The notes beneath the pieces are model-generated. The model had not been told where the DNA came from. It saw only the letters and a program-made list of their open reading frames with translations, and searched no databases. From Chromatiales bacterium (GTDB lineage Bacteria > Pseudomonadota > Gammaproteobacteria > UBA6429): a DNA stretch of 64,000 bases. Position numbers and translations under genes: made by a program. The first letter of the stretch is position 1. Each line of letters starts with the position of its first letter. The DNA is taken from assembly GCA_027076405.1 (NCBI GenBank), contig JALTJN010000362.1:558001-622000 (forward strand). Reading direction: 5' to 3'. Shown piece after piece: positions 17,505 to 26,743 of this stretch.

Positions 17505-18644
17505 TTATTTATCATTCAGCTGTCGCAGAACAGCTTGAAATTTATTTCGGGCATTGCTGGCAAGGAATTTAAGTAAAGGCGTTATATGATGAAGAATAGA
17601 ATCTATTTTAGGCAGTAGTTCTCCGGGTTTATTGTCTTTTAGTTTTTCCAGCAGTTCAAGAATATTAATATCTTCAATCACTTTTTTCGGTTCAGCTTTA
17701 TTTGTTGTATGGCTGACAATCTGGTTGCCTCCCGCAGATGTTGCCTGTTTTAAATAGCTTTCCGTTTCTCTTATCAGCTCTTTAAACGTCAGTTTGGTAT
17801 CAGGCTCTGGTTCATACAGTCCTGCGCTCATAGTGAGTTTGATTAATTCAGCAGAGTCCGGGAGTTTAAAAGCAAGCTTTTGGATTTCTTCGCGTATCCG
17901 TTCAGTCAGCAGGCGAGATTCATTCATATTGGTTTCTTTTAAGATTAATGAAAACTTTGAAACACCAATACGGGCAATGGTATCTTCCTGTCGTACAAGC
18001 TGTGAAAGTTTGTCACCAACAGTATGTAATACGGAGTCCATGATTTTTTTACCGTGCCTGATAAATAAGTTATCAAACTCGTCTATATCTATGCGGATAA
18101 TAATAAACTGGGCAGAGTGACGTGTTGCATAGGATAGAATTTCATCGCCAACTTTACAAAAATAGCGTTGACCGCCTAAGCCGGTAGTTTCATCAATGGT
18201 CGCTTGACGTTCCAGTTTGTCAGAGGTTTCAGTTAGTTTATTCGTTGTTTGTTTAAAAGAGATATGTGTTTTAGCGCGAGCCTGTAACTGTATTGAGTCA
18301 AAAGGTTTGGTAATAAAATCATTAGCACCTTTATCTAAGGCTTCTTGTTTAGATTCTTCATCGTCTTCTTTACCGGTAATAATAATGACCGGTGTTTGAT
18401 TTATACGCGGGTCATCCGAGGTGCGAATACGTTCAAGCAATCCATAACCATCAAGAAATGGCATAGAAAGATCACTAAATACAATCTGTATAGAGTCATC
18501 ATTTAATAAAATGGTCCAGGCATCTTCACCATTTTCAACTTCGACAACATCATATTCTTTGCTTAGTACTTTTGACATTGCACGTCGCATTACACGTGAA
18601 TCATCGACTGCTAAAATGCGAGGTTTTTGTAGTTCTACTGCCAA
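17505..18644 (-). CDS. Response regulator with a degenerate GGDEF domain
   Basis: Residues 8-125 are a receiver domain with acidic Asp14-Asp15, phospho-acceptor Asp58 in FSDLSMP and the conserved Lys in ITKPF. Residues about 150-310 form a GGDEF-type fold, starting at DETTGLGGQRYF. The signature loop reads IGVSKF instead of GGDEF, so diguanylate cyclase activity is unlikely; it may act by binding GTP or c-di-GMP, or through protein contacts. A helical tail of about 50 residues follows. No histidine kinase is adjacent. The stop lies five bases from the convergent thioredoxin-like gene. Confidence 0.85.
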   Translation of the reverse strand: MAVELQKPRILAVDDSRVMRRAMSKVLSKEYDVVEVENGEDAWTILLNDDSIQIVFSDLSMPFLDGYGLLERIRTSDDPRINQTPVIIITGKEDDEESKQEALDKGANDFITKPFDSIQLQARAKTHISFKQTTNKLTETSDKLERQATIDETTGLGGQRYFCKVGDEILSYATRHSAQFIIIRIDIDEFDNLFIRHGKKIMDSVLHTVGDKLSQLVRQEDTIARIGVSKFSLILKETNMNESRLLTERIREEIQKLAFKLPDSAELIKLTMSAGLYEPEPDTKLTFKELIRETESYLKQATSAGGNQIVSHTTNKAEPKKVIEDINILELLEKLKDNKPGELLPKIDSILHHITPLLKFLASNARNKFQAVLRQLNDK

Positions 18645-18820
18645 TTTTTTGCATCCGTTCTATTAAAATAAATGTGATATATAAATCGAGTAAATGTAGT
18701 CTTTTTATTCATATCAGGATAACGGTTTATATTTAAATTGCCAAGTTTATAGTGTTAAAAAACAAGTATAAACAGATGGTTACAGGTTATAATTAATCAT
18801 GGTTTTATGAGAGAGTTACT

Positions 18821-19363
18821 ATGAATATGGTCAGGAATACCCGGTTAAGTGTCATGCTTGTTTTTTTGTTTTCGGTAATGAATGTTTGTGTGGCAAATGA
18901 GAGTGCAGACGAAGTAGAAGCGAATTATTATCGTCAGGCAGGTCATCCGGCTACTACGCCGGCAATGTTTGAAAAATTATCGCATCTTAAGGATGCAAGT
19001 ATAAGAAAGCGAGTTGCCAGTAACCGTAAAACGCCTAAAACAATATTATTGAAGTTGGCAACGGATAGTGATCAATCCGTTAAAATTGCAGTTGCAACAA
19101 ATTTATCTTCTCCAGAATCTGTTTATCCGATTTTAGCGAAAGATTCATTAAAGGCGGTGCGTAGTGTTGTGGCTCGTTTTGAATACGTTCCTGTGATTGC
19201 GCTTGAAATTCTAGCAAAAGATACTGATGTTGATATCCGCTTGGAAGTTGCAAAAAATTTAAATACAAGCAAAGCAATTCTTATTCAATTATCTCGGGAT
19301 ACAGACAATAGTATACGTACAATTGCAGAGCAGGCTTTACAACGTTTGCGAGATGAACCTTAA
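18821..19363 (+). CDS. Exported leucine-rich repeat variant (LRV/HEAT-like) protein
   Basis: A signal peptide (VMLVFLFSVMNVCVANE, likely cut near residue 27) is followed by five or so repeats of about 24 residues. The pattern is two short helices with conserved phrases such as ILLKLATDSDQSVK, ILAKDTDVDIRLEVAKN and LIQLSRDTDNSIRTIAEQAL. This is the LRV or HEAT-like solenoid type, used for protein binding; no enzyme motif is present. GAGAG precedes the ATG by five bases. The gene stands alone with promoter-sized gaps on both sides. Confidence 0.65.
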   Translation: MNMVRNTRLSVMLVFLFSVMNVCVANESADEVEANYYRQAGHPATTPAMFEKLSHLKDASIRKRVASNRKTPKTILLKLATDSDQSVKIAVATNLSSPESVYPILAKDSLKAVRSVVARFEYVPVIALEILAKDTDVDIRLEVAKNLNTSKAILIQLSRDTDNSIRTIAEQALQRLRDEP

Positions 19364-19484
19364 AACCGCTGCAATAACTCCATTTAAATTCAGTGAATTA
19401 TAAGTAATAAAAATTTATGTGATGAAATAACAATAGCACGGATTTATTGCTAAAGTTTTTTTCATTTTGGTCGTGAATACTATT

Positions 19485-20384
19485 ATGAACGAACAAAAGT
19501 CTAATATTAATACTAATAATTTAACCCCAAAAGAACTTGTTACCGGCTCTATTCGATTAGTGTCATTACCAGAAGTGTGTATACGGGTTAATGAGATGCT
19601 CGATGATGCGACAGTAACCGCCGTTGATTTAGGGCAAGTGATCAGTCAGGACACCAGCTTAACCGCTCGACTATTAAAAATTGTTAATAGTTCTTACTAT
19701 GGTTTTCAGGCGAAAATTGAAACAGTTTCACGTGCCGTTACGGTTGTCGGTTTACGCGAACTTCGGGGCTTGGTGATAGCAGCTTCAGCCGTTGAAACTT
19801 TTTCTAATGTACCTGATACCATTTTAAATAAGGTGCGCTTCTGGCGCCATAGTTTGTATTGTGGTGTTATTGCCCGCTTGCTTGCGGAACAGTGTCATGT
19901 TTTACATAGTGAGCGTTTATTTGTTGCAGGACTTTTGCATGACATCGGTAAACTTATTATTGCTCAACGCTTACCAACAGAAACAAGAATGATTGCGCTT
20001 GAAGCCGATACCGGTAAACGATCAGAGTTTGAGGTTGAGCAGGATTTTCTCGGCTTCAATCATGCCGAAGTTGGCGGAGAACTCATGCAGGCATGGAATA
20101 TGCCTGAAACATTATTTGAGTCTGTTGCTTATCATCATAACCCTCGTCATGCAGAGGTTGGGGTAATGGAAGCTTGTTTGGTACATCTGGCCAATATTTT
20201 TACCGATGAAGCAGAACAAGATCTTGATATGGCAAGTGAAATTCCGTTACAGGACATTGATGCTTATGCATGGGAAGTTACCGGGCTGGATGAAAGTGTG
20301 AAAGCGCATGTTTTCCGTGAGGCAGGTCCGTTATTTGCTGAGGCATTGGAAACGATTTTACCTCGCTCTTACCCTTCTTATTAA
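19485..20384 (+). CDS. HDOD domain signalling protein
   Basis: HDOD domains are non-catalytic or weakly catalytic relatives of HD phosphohydrolases found in bacterial signalling. Residues about 25-225 show the pattern: ISQDTSLTARLLKIVNSSYYG, VGLRELRGLVIA, and LLHDIGKLIIAQR. The HD pair in LLHDIGK is kept. No receiver or GGDEF domain is attached. The start is unsettled: an ATG lies at 19485, in-frame TTG and GTG codons lie at 19467 and 19473, and none has a clear ribosome site. I use the ATG. Confidence 0.85.
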   Translation: MNEQKSNINTNNLTPKELVTGSIRLVSLPEVCIRVNEMLDDATVTAVDLGQVISQDTSLTARLLKIVNSSYYGFQAKIETVSRAVTVVGLRELRGLVIAASAVETFSNVPDTILNKVRFWRHSLYCGVIARLLAEQCHVLHSERLFVAGLLHDIGKLIIAQRLPTETRMIALEADTGKRSEFEVEQDFLGFNHAEVGGELMQAWNMPETLFESVAYHHNPRHAEVGVMEACLVHLANIFTDEAEQDLDMASEIPLQDIDAYAWEVTGLDESVKAHVFREAGPLFAEALETILPRSYPSY

Positions 20385-20519
20385 GTTATCAAAATACTTG
20401 CGGACTTATTGTAAGTTCTGCTTTATTTTCTGATGTTCTGCTCTTCGTGTATAGCTATTTCTCATTTTAACCATTCATGATTTAATATTGTCTGTTTCTT
20501 TTTTAGCAGGTTAAATGTT

Positions 20520-21317
20520 ATGCAATCGATACAACATCTTGTAGAGATAATGAGGGCCTTACGCGATCCTGATTCAGGATGCCCGTGGGATCTTGAACAA
20601 GATTTTCAATCATTGATCCCCTATACCATTGAAGAAGCTTATGAAGTTGCCGATGCGATTGAGCGAAGTGATATTGATGACATAAAAAGTGAACTGGGAG
20701 ATTTATTATTCCAAATCATTTTTTACAGTCAGCTTGCGCAAGAACAACAGAAGTTTGACTTTAATGATGTTGTAGAATCAATTAATGACAAACTCACACG
20801 GCGACATCCTCACGTTTTTGCTGATGCAAAAGTGAAAGATGCTGAAGAGCAGGCAGAAGAATGGGAAAAAATAAAACAACAGGAACGAAAAACGAAAGCA
20901 GCATCAAGCTCAGCAACATTAAGTCATCTTGATGATGTGAGTCGAACTTTGCCTTCATTAATGCGGGCAGAAAAATTACAAAAACGAGCAGCAAAAGAAG
21001 GTTTTGACTGGCCGAACATAAACGGCGTGATGGCAAAAGTGGTAGAAGAATTGGCTGAGGTACAACAGGAACTTGATGCAAAAGTGCAGGAGCACGAAAA
21101 ATTAGAAGGTGAAATAGGTGATCTGTTTTTCAGTTGCATCAACTTATCTCGCCATGCCGGTGTGGATGCAGAACAAAGCTTACGTAAAGCAAACCTGAAA
21201 TTTGAACGGCGGTTTCGTAGTGTAGAGAAATTGGCAGCAGCTAAAAATCAGCAAATTAATGAAATGAGCGTCGAAGAATTAGAGACTTTATGGCAGGAAG
21301 TTAAACAGCTCGAGTAA
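20520..21317 (+). CDS. mazG: Nucleoside triphosphate pyrophosphohydrolase MazG
   Basis: MazG hydrolyses NTPs to NMP and pyrophosphate and removes aberrant nucleotides; in E. coli it also affects the stringent response. The 265 residues comprise two tandem MazG domains. The first carries DPDSGCPWDLEQDFQSL, EEAYEVADAIE and ELGDLLFQIIFYS, supplying the EExxE/ExxD metal ligands. The second (about residues 165-225) has VVEELAEVQQEL and EIGDLFFSCINLSRH. The gene is monocistronic, and amtB follows after 180 bases. Confidence 0.93.
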   Translation: MQSIQHLVEIMRALRDPDSGCPWDLEQDFQSLIPYTIEEAYEVADAIERSDIDDIKSELGDLLFQIIFYSQLAQEQQKFDFNDVVESINDKLTRRHPHVFADAKVKDAEEQAEEWEKIKQQERKTKAASSSATLSHLDDVSRTLPSLMRAEKLQKRAAKEGFDWPNINGVMAKVVEELAEVQQELDAKVQEHEKLEGEIGDLFFSCINLSRHAGVDAEQSLRKANLKFERRFRSVEKLAAAKNQQINEMSVEELETLWQEVKQLE

Positions 21318-21447
21318 TGCACCAAAATAAAAACACGGTAGAAATGATACAGCTAAACGTTCAAAAATAGTGCAATTCTATTATTTGGTGCAAAAACCAT
21401 CAAATTTTTAACTGTATTTCTTTTCTTCTCCCCAACATGGTGCGAAA
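21318..21447 (+). promoter_or_regulatory. GGTGCA repeats upstream of amtB (possible NtrC sites)
   Basis: TGCACCAAA at 21318-21326 and its exact inverse TTTGGTGCA at 21384-21392 lie 57 bases apart, and a third half-site, TGGTGCG, lies at 21438-21444. GCACC and GGTGC are the half-sites of NtrC binding sites, and amtB genes are commonly NtrC-activated. I do not find a good sigma-54 promoter (GG-N10-GC) at a fitting position, so NtrC control is tentative. Confidence 0.35.
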
Positions 21448-21497
21448 ATCCAAACACAAGAATGAATAAAAAATTTTTCTGCTTTTAGGGGATTTCA

Positions 21498-22697
21498 ATG
21501 GAAAATATTAAAACGGCAACAGATGTGTTGTTTATCTTACTGGGTGCCATCATGGTTCTCGCCATGCACGCGGGCTTTGCTTTTTTAGAAGTCGGTACAG
21601 TGCGGAAGAAAAATCAGGTTAATGCGCTGGTCAAAATTATCGTCGATTTTTCTGTTTCGACGATTGCTTATTTTTTTATTGGCTATGGTATCGCCTATGG
21701 AATTGATGGCATCAGTATTTTTGATAGTGTTGAAGCGCTCAGTAAATTAAATGGTTATGCTTTGGTTAAGTTCTTCTTTTTATTGACATTTGCTGCTGCA
21801 ATACCAGCTATTATTTCCGGAGGTATTGCCGAGCGAGCGCGTTTTTATCCTCAGCTTGCTGCGACCTTTATTATTGTGGCATTTATTTATCCGTTTTTTG
21901 AAGGCATGGCCTGGCATGGCAACTTTGGCATGCAAGCATGGTTAAATGAGTCTTTTGGTGCTGAATTCCATGATTTTGCGGGTTCAGTTGTCGTACATGC
22001 CATGGGCGGCTGGATTGCATTAGGTGCGGTTATTTTATTAGGGCATCGCTATGGTCGTTATGGTAAAAATGGTGAAATCTTTGCGCATCCTCCTTCAAGC
22101 ATTCCTTTTTTATCGCTAGGCGCATGGATTTTAACTGTCGGCTGGTTTGGATTTAATGTGATGTCTGCTCAAACGATTGATGCGATTGCCGGTTTAGTGG
22201 CAGTGAACTCATTAATGGCGATGGTGGGGGGGATTTTAGTGGCGACGGTAGTTGGTCGTAATGATCCGGGGTTTGTTCACAATGGGCCATTGGCGGGGTT
22301 GGTGGCAGTCTGTGCGGGTTCTGATTTAATGCATCCTCTTGGCGCATTAGTCACAGGTGGTATCGCAGGCGGTTTATTTGTTTGGACATTCACCTTGGCA
22401 CAAAACAAATGGAAAATTGATGATGTCCTTGGTGTATGGCCATTACATGGTTTATGCGGTGCCTGGGGTGGTATTGCAGCGGGTATTTTTGGGCTGAAAG
22501 CATTTGGTGGATTAGGTGGGGTTACCTTTATGTCGCAGTTAGGTGGAACGTTAATTGGTCTGAGCATTGCACTTATTGGCGGTTTTGCTGTTTATGGTGT
22601 GATTAAAACACTTGTGGGGATTCGCCTAAGTCAGGAAGAAGAATACGAAGGTGCGGATTTAAGTATTCATAAAATTGCAGCAGAAGCTGATGCTTAA
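21498..22697 (+). CDS. amtB: Ammonium transporter AmtB
   Basis: An Amt/MEP/Rh channel of about eleven membrane helices that moves ammonium across the inner membrane. Family landmarks include the DFAGSVVVHAMGGW segment near residue 155, with the first pore histidine, and the second pore histidine region VWPLHGLCGAWGGI near 313. At 399 residues it lacks the N-terminal extension or signal of some Amt proteins. No glnK gene lies on either side, which is unusual. A terminator hairpin begins about 25 bases after the stop. Confidence 0.95.
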   Translation: MENIKTATDVLFILLGAIMVLAMHAGFAFLEVGTVRKKNQVNALVKIIVDFSVSTIAYFFIGYGIAYGIDGISIFDSVEALSKLNGYALVKFFFLLTFAAAIPAIISGGIAERARFYPQLAATFIIVAFIYPFFEGMAWHGNFGMQAWLNESFGAEFHDFAGSVVVHAMGGWIALGAVILLGHRYGRYGKNGEIFAHPPSSIPFLSLGAWILTVGWFGFNVMSAQTIDAIAGLVAVNSLMAMVGGILVATVVGRNDPGFVHNGPLAGLVAVCAGSDLMHPLGALVTGGIAGGLFVWTFTLAQNKWKIDDVLGVWPLHGLCGAWGGIAAGIFGLKAFGGLGGVTFMSQLGGTLIGLSIALIGGFAVYGVIKTLVGIRLSQEEEYEGADLSIHKIAAEADA

Positions 22698-22721
22698 CAG
22701 TTAAATAATTATCAGTTCTGT

Positions 22722-22753
22722 AAAAAGGCGCGTCAATTTGAAGCGCCTTTTTA
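22722..22753. terminator. Hairpin terminator after amtB, probably bidirectional
   Basis: AAAAAGGCGC and GCGCCTTTTT form a ten-pair stem around a ten-base loop, ending in a T run. The A run on the left makes it effective on the minus strand too, for the convergent response regulator gene whose stop is at 22771. Confidence 0.85.
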
Positions 22754-22770
22754 TTTTCTACTGTATCGGG

Positions 22771-23727
22771 TTAGTGGCTCATTGATTTTATAGGACGTTC
22801 TTCATCAGCGTTTTTGACAGGCAGATGAATTGTGGCTTTAACTTCACTGCCGTTGCCCAAATATTCAATACGATTAAAACTCATCATTTTTGCCATGGCT
22901 ATGCCGCGTCCATGAGTATCGCCCGAGCGCTCGGGGCTAATCTCCAGATATTGCTGCCACTCAAAACCCGCTCCCTGATCTTTTATACTGATGATAATGT
23001 CATTTTGATTTCGCTCGAACTGCACTGATACCTTTCGCTCAGTAAATTTTGGCAGCTTAAGTCGATGTTCAACTTCTTTTTCCCATTTTTGTTCTGCCAG
23101 AAGTCGGGATTTATCAGCATAACTAATTTCAAGATTCCCGTGTTCAACAGCGTTAATTAAAAGCTCTGATAAACCTGTAGCAACCCTGTCAGGTTCAGGG
23201 CAGGCTGCGGCTATCAGCTTGGTGAGAACACGGCTTTCGTTTAAATCGCGGAAAGTAAAAGAACCGGAATCCAGCAGGGCTAAACTCTGGCTTTGTTTTT
23301 GCAACTCTTCCTGAAGTTGTCGATAGGCAAAATGATCTGCCACTGCTGTTTTTACAATAGACTCAAATAATGCGCGTCCAAAGGGCTTTGTTAGATAGTA
23401 ATAACACCCGGCTTGTAGTCCTTCTAATATTTCGTCATCATTTTTAGAGCCGGTTTGCATAATGACTGGCAGCGTACTTAGCTCGGGATGGGACTTTATT
23501 TTTTTTAGTAGCTCTAATCCATCCATGTTTGGCATTTTTCGATCAAGGACTATTGCATCAAACTTATGTTTTTTTTCGTTCAGAATAGACCATGCTTCTA
23601 CACCATCACCTGCTTCAACGGTGTTATAGCCCATCGGAATCACATATTCTTTGATGAGTTCTCGTAAAAAAGGTTCATCATCAACTATCAGTATACTTGT
23701 TGTCATCGTTTTAAATATTTCGTTCAT
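22771..23727 (-). CDS. Response regulator with a HATPase (RsbW-like) output domain
   Basis: A receiver domain (acidic pair in ILIVDDEPFL, phospho-Asp in IVLDRKMPNMDG, Lys in YLTKPFG) is joined to a C-terminal ATPase of the anti-sigma kinase type. The N box is ELLINAVEHGN, followed by DQGAGF and GRGIAMAKMM. Such proteins usually phosphorylate or bind an anti-sigma antagonist, or act as stand-alone kinase outputs; no partner gene is adjacent. The ATG at 23727 gives 318 residues. An in-frame start at 23781 and another ATG at 23706 are possible, and none has a clear ribosome site. Confidence 0.85.
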   Translation of the reverse strand: MNEIFKTMTTSILIVDDEPFLRELIKEYVIPMGYNTVEAGDGVEAWSILNEKKHKFDAIVLDRKMPNMDGLELLKKIKSHPELSTLPVIMQTGSKNDDEILEGLQAGCYYYLTKPFGRALFESIVKTAVADHFAYRQLQEELQKQSQSLALLDSGSFTFRDLNESRVLTKLIAAACPEPDRVATGLSELLINAVEHGNLEISYADKSRLLAEQKWEKEVEHRLKLPKFTERKVSVQFERNQNDIIISIKDQGAGFEWQQYLEISPERSGDTHGRGIAMAKMMSFNRIEYLGNGSEVKATIHLPVKNADEERPIKSMSH

Positions 23728-23913
23728 TTTATTTCTATTTCGAGAAATATATACACCTATTGTAAATAAGGTATCGACCACAAAATTAGATACATGAGTA
23801 TTTAAAAGCTAAATATGCATTTTTTATAGGCTGGTCAATAATTGCACCATGATTGCTGGATTAAAATCGGGCAAAATGATACCTTTCTCCGTCCTGAAAT
23901 ATGTGGTTAAAAA

Positions 23914-25287
23914 ATGCGCAAATTACACATTAGAACTTTTGGTTGCCAGATGAATGAGTACGATACTCAAAAAATGGCAGACGTACTTAAAGCCTCCCAT
24001 GGCCTTGAATTAACGGATATTGATGCAGAAGCGGATGTGCTGCTGTTGAATACCTGTTCAGTACGTGAACGTGCTCAGGAAAAGGTTTTTTCTCATCTGG
24101 GAATGTGGCGCAAACTCAAGGCTAAACGACCTGAGCTTGTGATTGGTGTCGGTGGCTGTGTCGCCAGTCAGGAAGGGGATGCCATCCTTAAACGAGCGCC
24201 GTATGTCGATTTAATTTTTGGCCCGCAAACATTACATCGTCTACCGCAAATGCTTAGTGATGCGACTGCCAAGCATAAGTCTATTGTTGATGTTTCTTTC
24301 CCCGAAATTGAAAAATTTGATTTTATGCCTGAGCCTAAAAGTGACGGTGCCAGTGCTTATGTTTCTATTATGGAAGGTTGCAGTAAATACTGTTCTTTTT
24401 GCGTGGTGCCGTATACTCGCGGTGAAGAATTTAGCCGACCATTCGACGATATTATTGCCGAAATAGCACAATTAGCCGAGCAAGGCGTTCGTGAAGTAAA
24501 TTTGCTGGGACAAAATGTAAATGCGTATCGTGGTGTAATGTCAGACAATGAGCTGAATGATGACACGGTTGCCGATCTGGGGTTACTGATTCACTATGTA
24601 GCGGCGATTGATGGTATCGATCGCATTCGATACACCACCTCTCACCCCATTGAAATGAATGACAACTTGATTCAGGCTTATGCGGAAATTCCTGAATTAG
24701 TCAGTCATTTACATCTGCCGGTACAAAGCGGTTCGGATCGTATTTTGATGCAAATGAAACGTAAGCATACTGCGCTTGAATATAAAGCTATTATTCGAAA
24801 ATTACGTGAAGTACGGCCGGATATGTGTTTCTCATCGGACTTTATTATTGGTTTCCCTGGTGAAACAGATAAAGATTTTGAAGACACCATGAATCTGATT
24901 GCCGATGTCGGGTTTGATCTCTCGTACAGCTTTATTTATAGCGCACGTCCGGGCACACCAGCAGCAAGTTTGCCGGATGATGTGCCGGAAGAAGTCAAAA
25001 AAGAGCGGCTAAAAATTCTGCAAACACGTATTAACCAGCAAACACTTAATATTAGTGAAAATATGATGGATACCGTACAGCGTGTGCTGGTTACAAGAGC
25101 ATCAAGAAAAGATGAAAATGAAGTCAGTGGCCGCACGGAAAACAATCGTGTGGTAAACTTCAAGGCAGATAAATCATTAATTGGTCAATTTGCAAACGTG
25201 AAAATTACAGAAGTTCGTCCTAACTCATTACGTGGTGAATTAGTTGCTGATGCAGCTAATCAGGCAGCTGCCTCTGTCATAGCGTAG
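23914..25287 (+). CDS. miaB: tRNA-2-methylthio-N6-dimethylallyladenosine synthase MiaB
   Basis: MiaB adds a methylthio group to i6A37 of tRNAs reading UNN codons. It has the N-terminal UPF0004 domain with three cluster cysteines (FGCQMNEYD near residue 11, NTCSVRERA near 47, GVGGCVASQ near 81). The radical SAM motif C-x3-C-x2-C follows in [18 protein letters not shown] near 155-163, then a C-terminal TRAM domain. It opens the conserved run miaB-ybeZ-ybeY-ybeX-lnt. Confidence 0.97.
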   Translation: MRKLHIRTFGCQMNEYDTQKMADVLKASHGLELTDIDAEADVLLLNTCSVRERAQEKVFSHLGMWRKLKAKRPELVIGVGGCVASQEGDAILKRAPYVDLIFGPQTLHRLPQMLSDATAKHKSIVDVSFPEIEKFDFMPEPKSDGASAYVSIMEGCSKYCSFCVVPYTRGEEFSRPFDDIIAEIAQLAEQGVREVNLLGQNVNAYRGVMSDNELNDDTVADLGLLIHYVAAIDGIDRIRYTTSHPIEMNDNLIQAYAEIPELVSHLHLPVQSGSDRILMQMKRKHTALEYKAIIRKLREVRPDMCFSSDFIIGFPGETDKDFEDTMNLIADVGFDLSYSFIYSARPGTPAASLPDDVPEEVKKERLKILQTRINQQTLNISENMMDTVQRVLVTRASRKDENEVSGRTENNRVVNFKADKSLIGQFANVKITEVRPNSLRGELVADAANQAAASVIA

Positions 25288-25307
25288 CGCATATACCTCT
25301 TCCTATT

Positions 25308-26285
25308 TTGAAATCTACAGCACATTCTCTCGACATCACTTTAGATCCCGCTGATAACCAGCGGCTGGCTAATTTGTGCGGTCAATTTGACGAGCATTTA
25401 CGTTTAATCGAACGTCGAATGGGCGTTGAAATTAATAATCGTGGTAATACCTTTCGTATTATTGGCATAAAAAAATCAACGGAAGCCGTCGAAGAAATAT
25501 TACGCGAGCTTTATGTTGAAACGGATAAGAACACCTTAGATCCTGAAGCCATCAATTTACATTTGCATGATGTTGGTTTAGAAAATGTGGTTGATATTAA
25601 AAAACGTTCAGGTGATGAAGTTATTATTCAAACCAAGCGTGGGCAGGTGCGTGGTCGTGGCCCCAGTCAGCAACATTATTTACGTTCAATTGCAGATTTT
25701 GATGTCAGTTTTGGTGTCGGTCCTGCCGGTACCGGTAAAACTTATCTTGCCGTTGCCTCTGCGGTTGAAGCATTAGAACGTGATGAAGTGCGCCGAATCA
25801 TTCTAACCCGTCCGGCAGTTGAGTCCGGTGAACGGCTTGGTTTTTTACCGGGTGATTTGGCACAAAAAATCGATCCTTATTTGCGTCCACTTTATGATGC
25901 GCTTTATGAAATGCTGGGCTTTGAAAAAGTTGCACGCTTAATGGAACGCAATGTGATTGAAGTCGCGCCATTAGCTTATATGCGTGGTCGTTCATTGAAT
26001 GAATCTTTTATTATTCTTGATGAAGCACAAAACACCACAGTCGAACAAATGAAAATGTTTTTAACCCGTATTGGTTTTGGTTCTAAAGTGGTCGTTACCG
26101 GAGACGTAACACAAATAGATTTACCTAAAGGACAACAGTCGGGCTTGCGTCAGGTGATTGATGTTTTATCCAAGGTTGATGGCCTGAGTTTTAGTTTTTT
26201 TACACCCAAAGATGTGGTGCGCCATCCATTAGTTCAACGTATTGTTGAGGCGTATGATTCACATGATGAAATTAAAAAGCACTAA
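25308..26285 (+). CDS. ybeZ: PhoH-like ATPase YbeZ
   Basis: A PhoH-family P-loop ATPase linked to YbeY in ribosome and RNA quality control. The Walker A motif is GVGPAGTGKTY near residue 140 and the Walker B region is FIILDEAQNTT near 240. An N-terminal RNA-binding-like segment precedes them. Translation appears to begin at a TTG at 25308, since no ATG or GTG fits before the conserved region. Its stop overlaps the ybeY start (TAATG). Confidence 0.95.
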   Translation: MKSTAHSLDITLDPADNQRLANLCGQFDEHLRLIERRMGVEINNRGNTFRIIGIKKSTEAVEEILRELYVETDKNTLDPEAINLHLHDVGLENVVDIKKRSGDEVIIQTKRGQVRGRGPSQQHYLRSIADFDVSFGVGPAGTGKTYLAVASAVEALERDEVRRIILTRPAVESGERLGFLPGDLAQKIDPYLRPLYDALYEMLGFEKVARLMERNVIEVAPLAYMRGRSLNESFIILDEAQNTTVEQMKMFLTRIGFGSKVVVTGDVTQIDLPKGQQSGLRQVIDVLSKVDGLSFSFFTPKDVVRHPLVQRIVEAYDSHDEIKKH

Positions 26286-26743
26286 TGGAACTTAATTTAG
26301 ATGTACAGCGAGCAGTTGAAGCTCTGCCGACGGATGAAGACTTGTTAAAGTGGGTAGAAGAAACGCTTGATTTTGAAAACCACGGTAATGCTGAATTAAC
26401 GATACGTTTTGTTGATGAAAATGAAAGCGCTGAATTAAATCAACAGTATCGGCATAAAGCCGGTTCAACCAATGTATTATCTTTTCCCTTTGACGCGCCG
26501 GAAGAAATAGAATTAAATTTACTGGGTGACCTGATTATTTGTACTGATGTTGTAACAGAACAGGCTATTGAGCAGGGCAAACCGGAAATAGCTCACTGGG
26601 CACATATGGTCGTGCATGGCACATTACATTTATTAGGTTATGACCATTTAACTGACGCAGAAGCGAATGTGATGGAAGAAAAAGAAATTAAAATATTAGC
26701 ACAACTAGGGTATACCGATCCGTATCGGGAAATAGAAGTATGA
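26285..26743 (+). CDS. ybeY: Endoribonuclease YbeY
   Basis: YbeY is a zinc-dependent single-strand RNase needed for 16S rRNA 3' end maturation and ribosome quality control. The metal-binding motif is HGTLHLLGYDH near residues 113-123, matching HGxLHLxGYDH. The 152 residues are of normal length. The gene overlaps ybeZ upstream and ybeX downstream (ATGA), so all three are translationally coupled. Confidence 0.97.
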   Translation: MELNLDVQRAVEALPTDEDLLKWVEETLDFENHGNAELTIRFVDENESAELNQQYRHKAGSTNVLSFPFDAPEEIELNLLGDLIICTDVVTEQAIEQGKPEIAHWAHMVVHGTLHLLGYDHLTDAEANVMEEKEIKILAQLGYTDPYREIEV

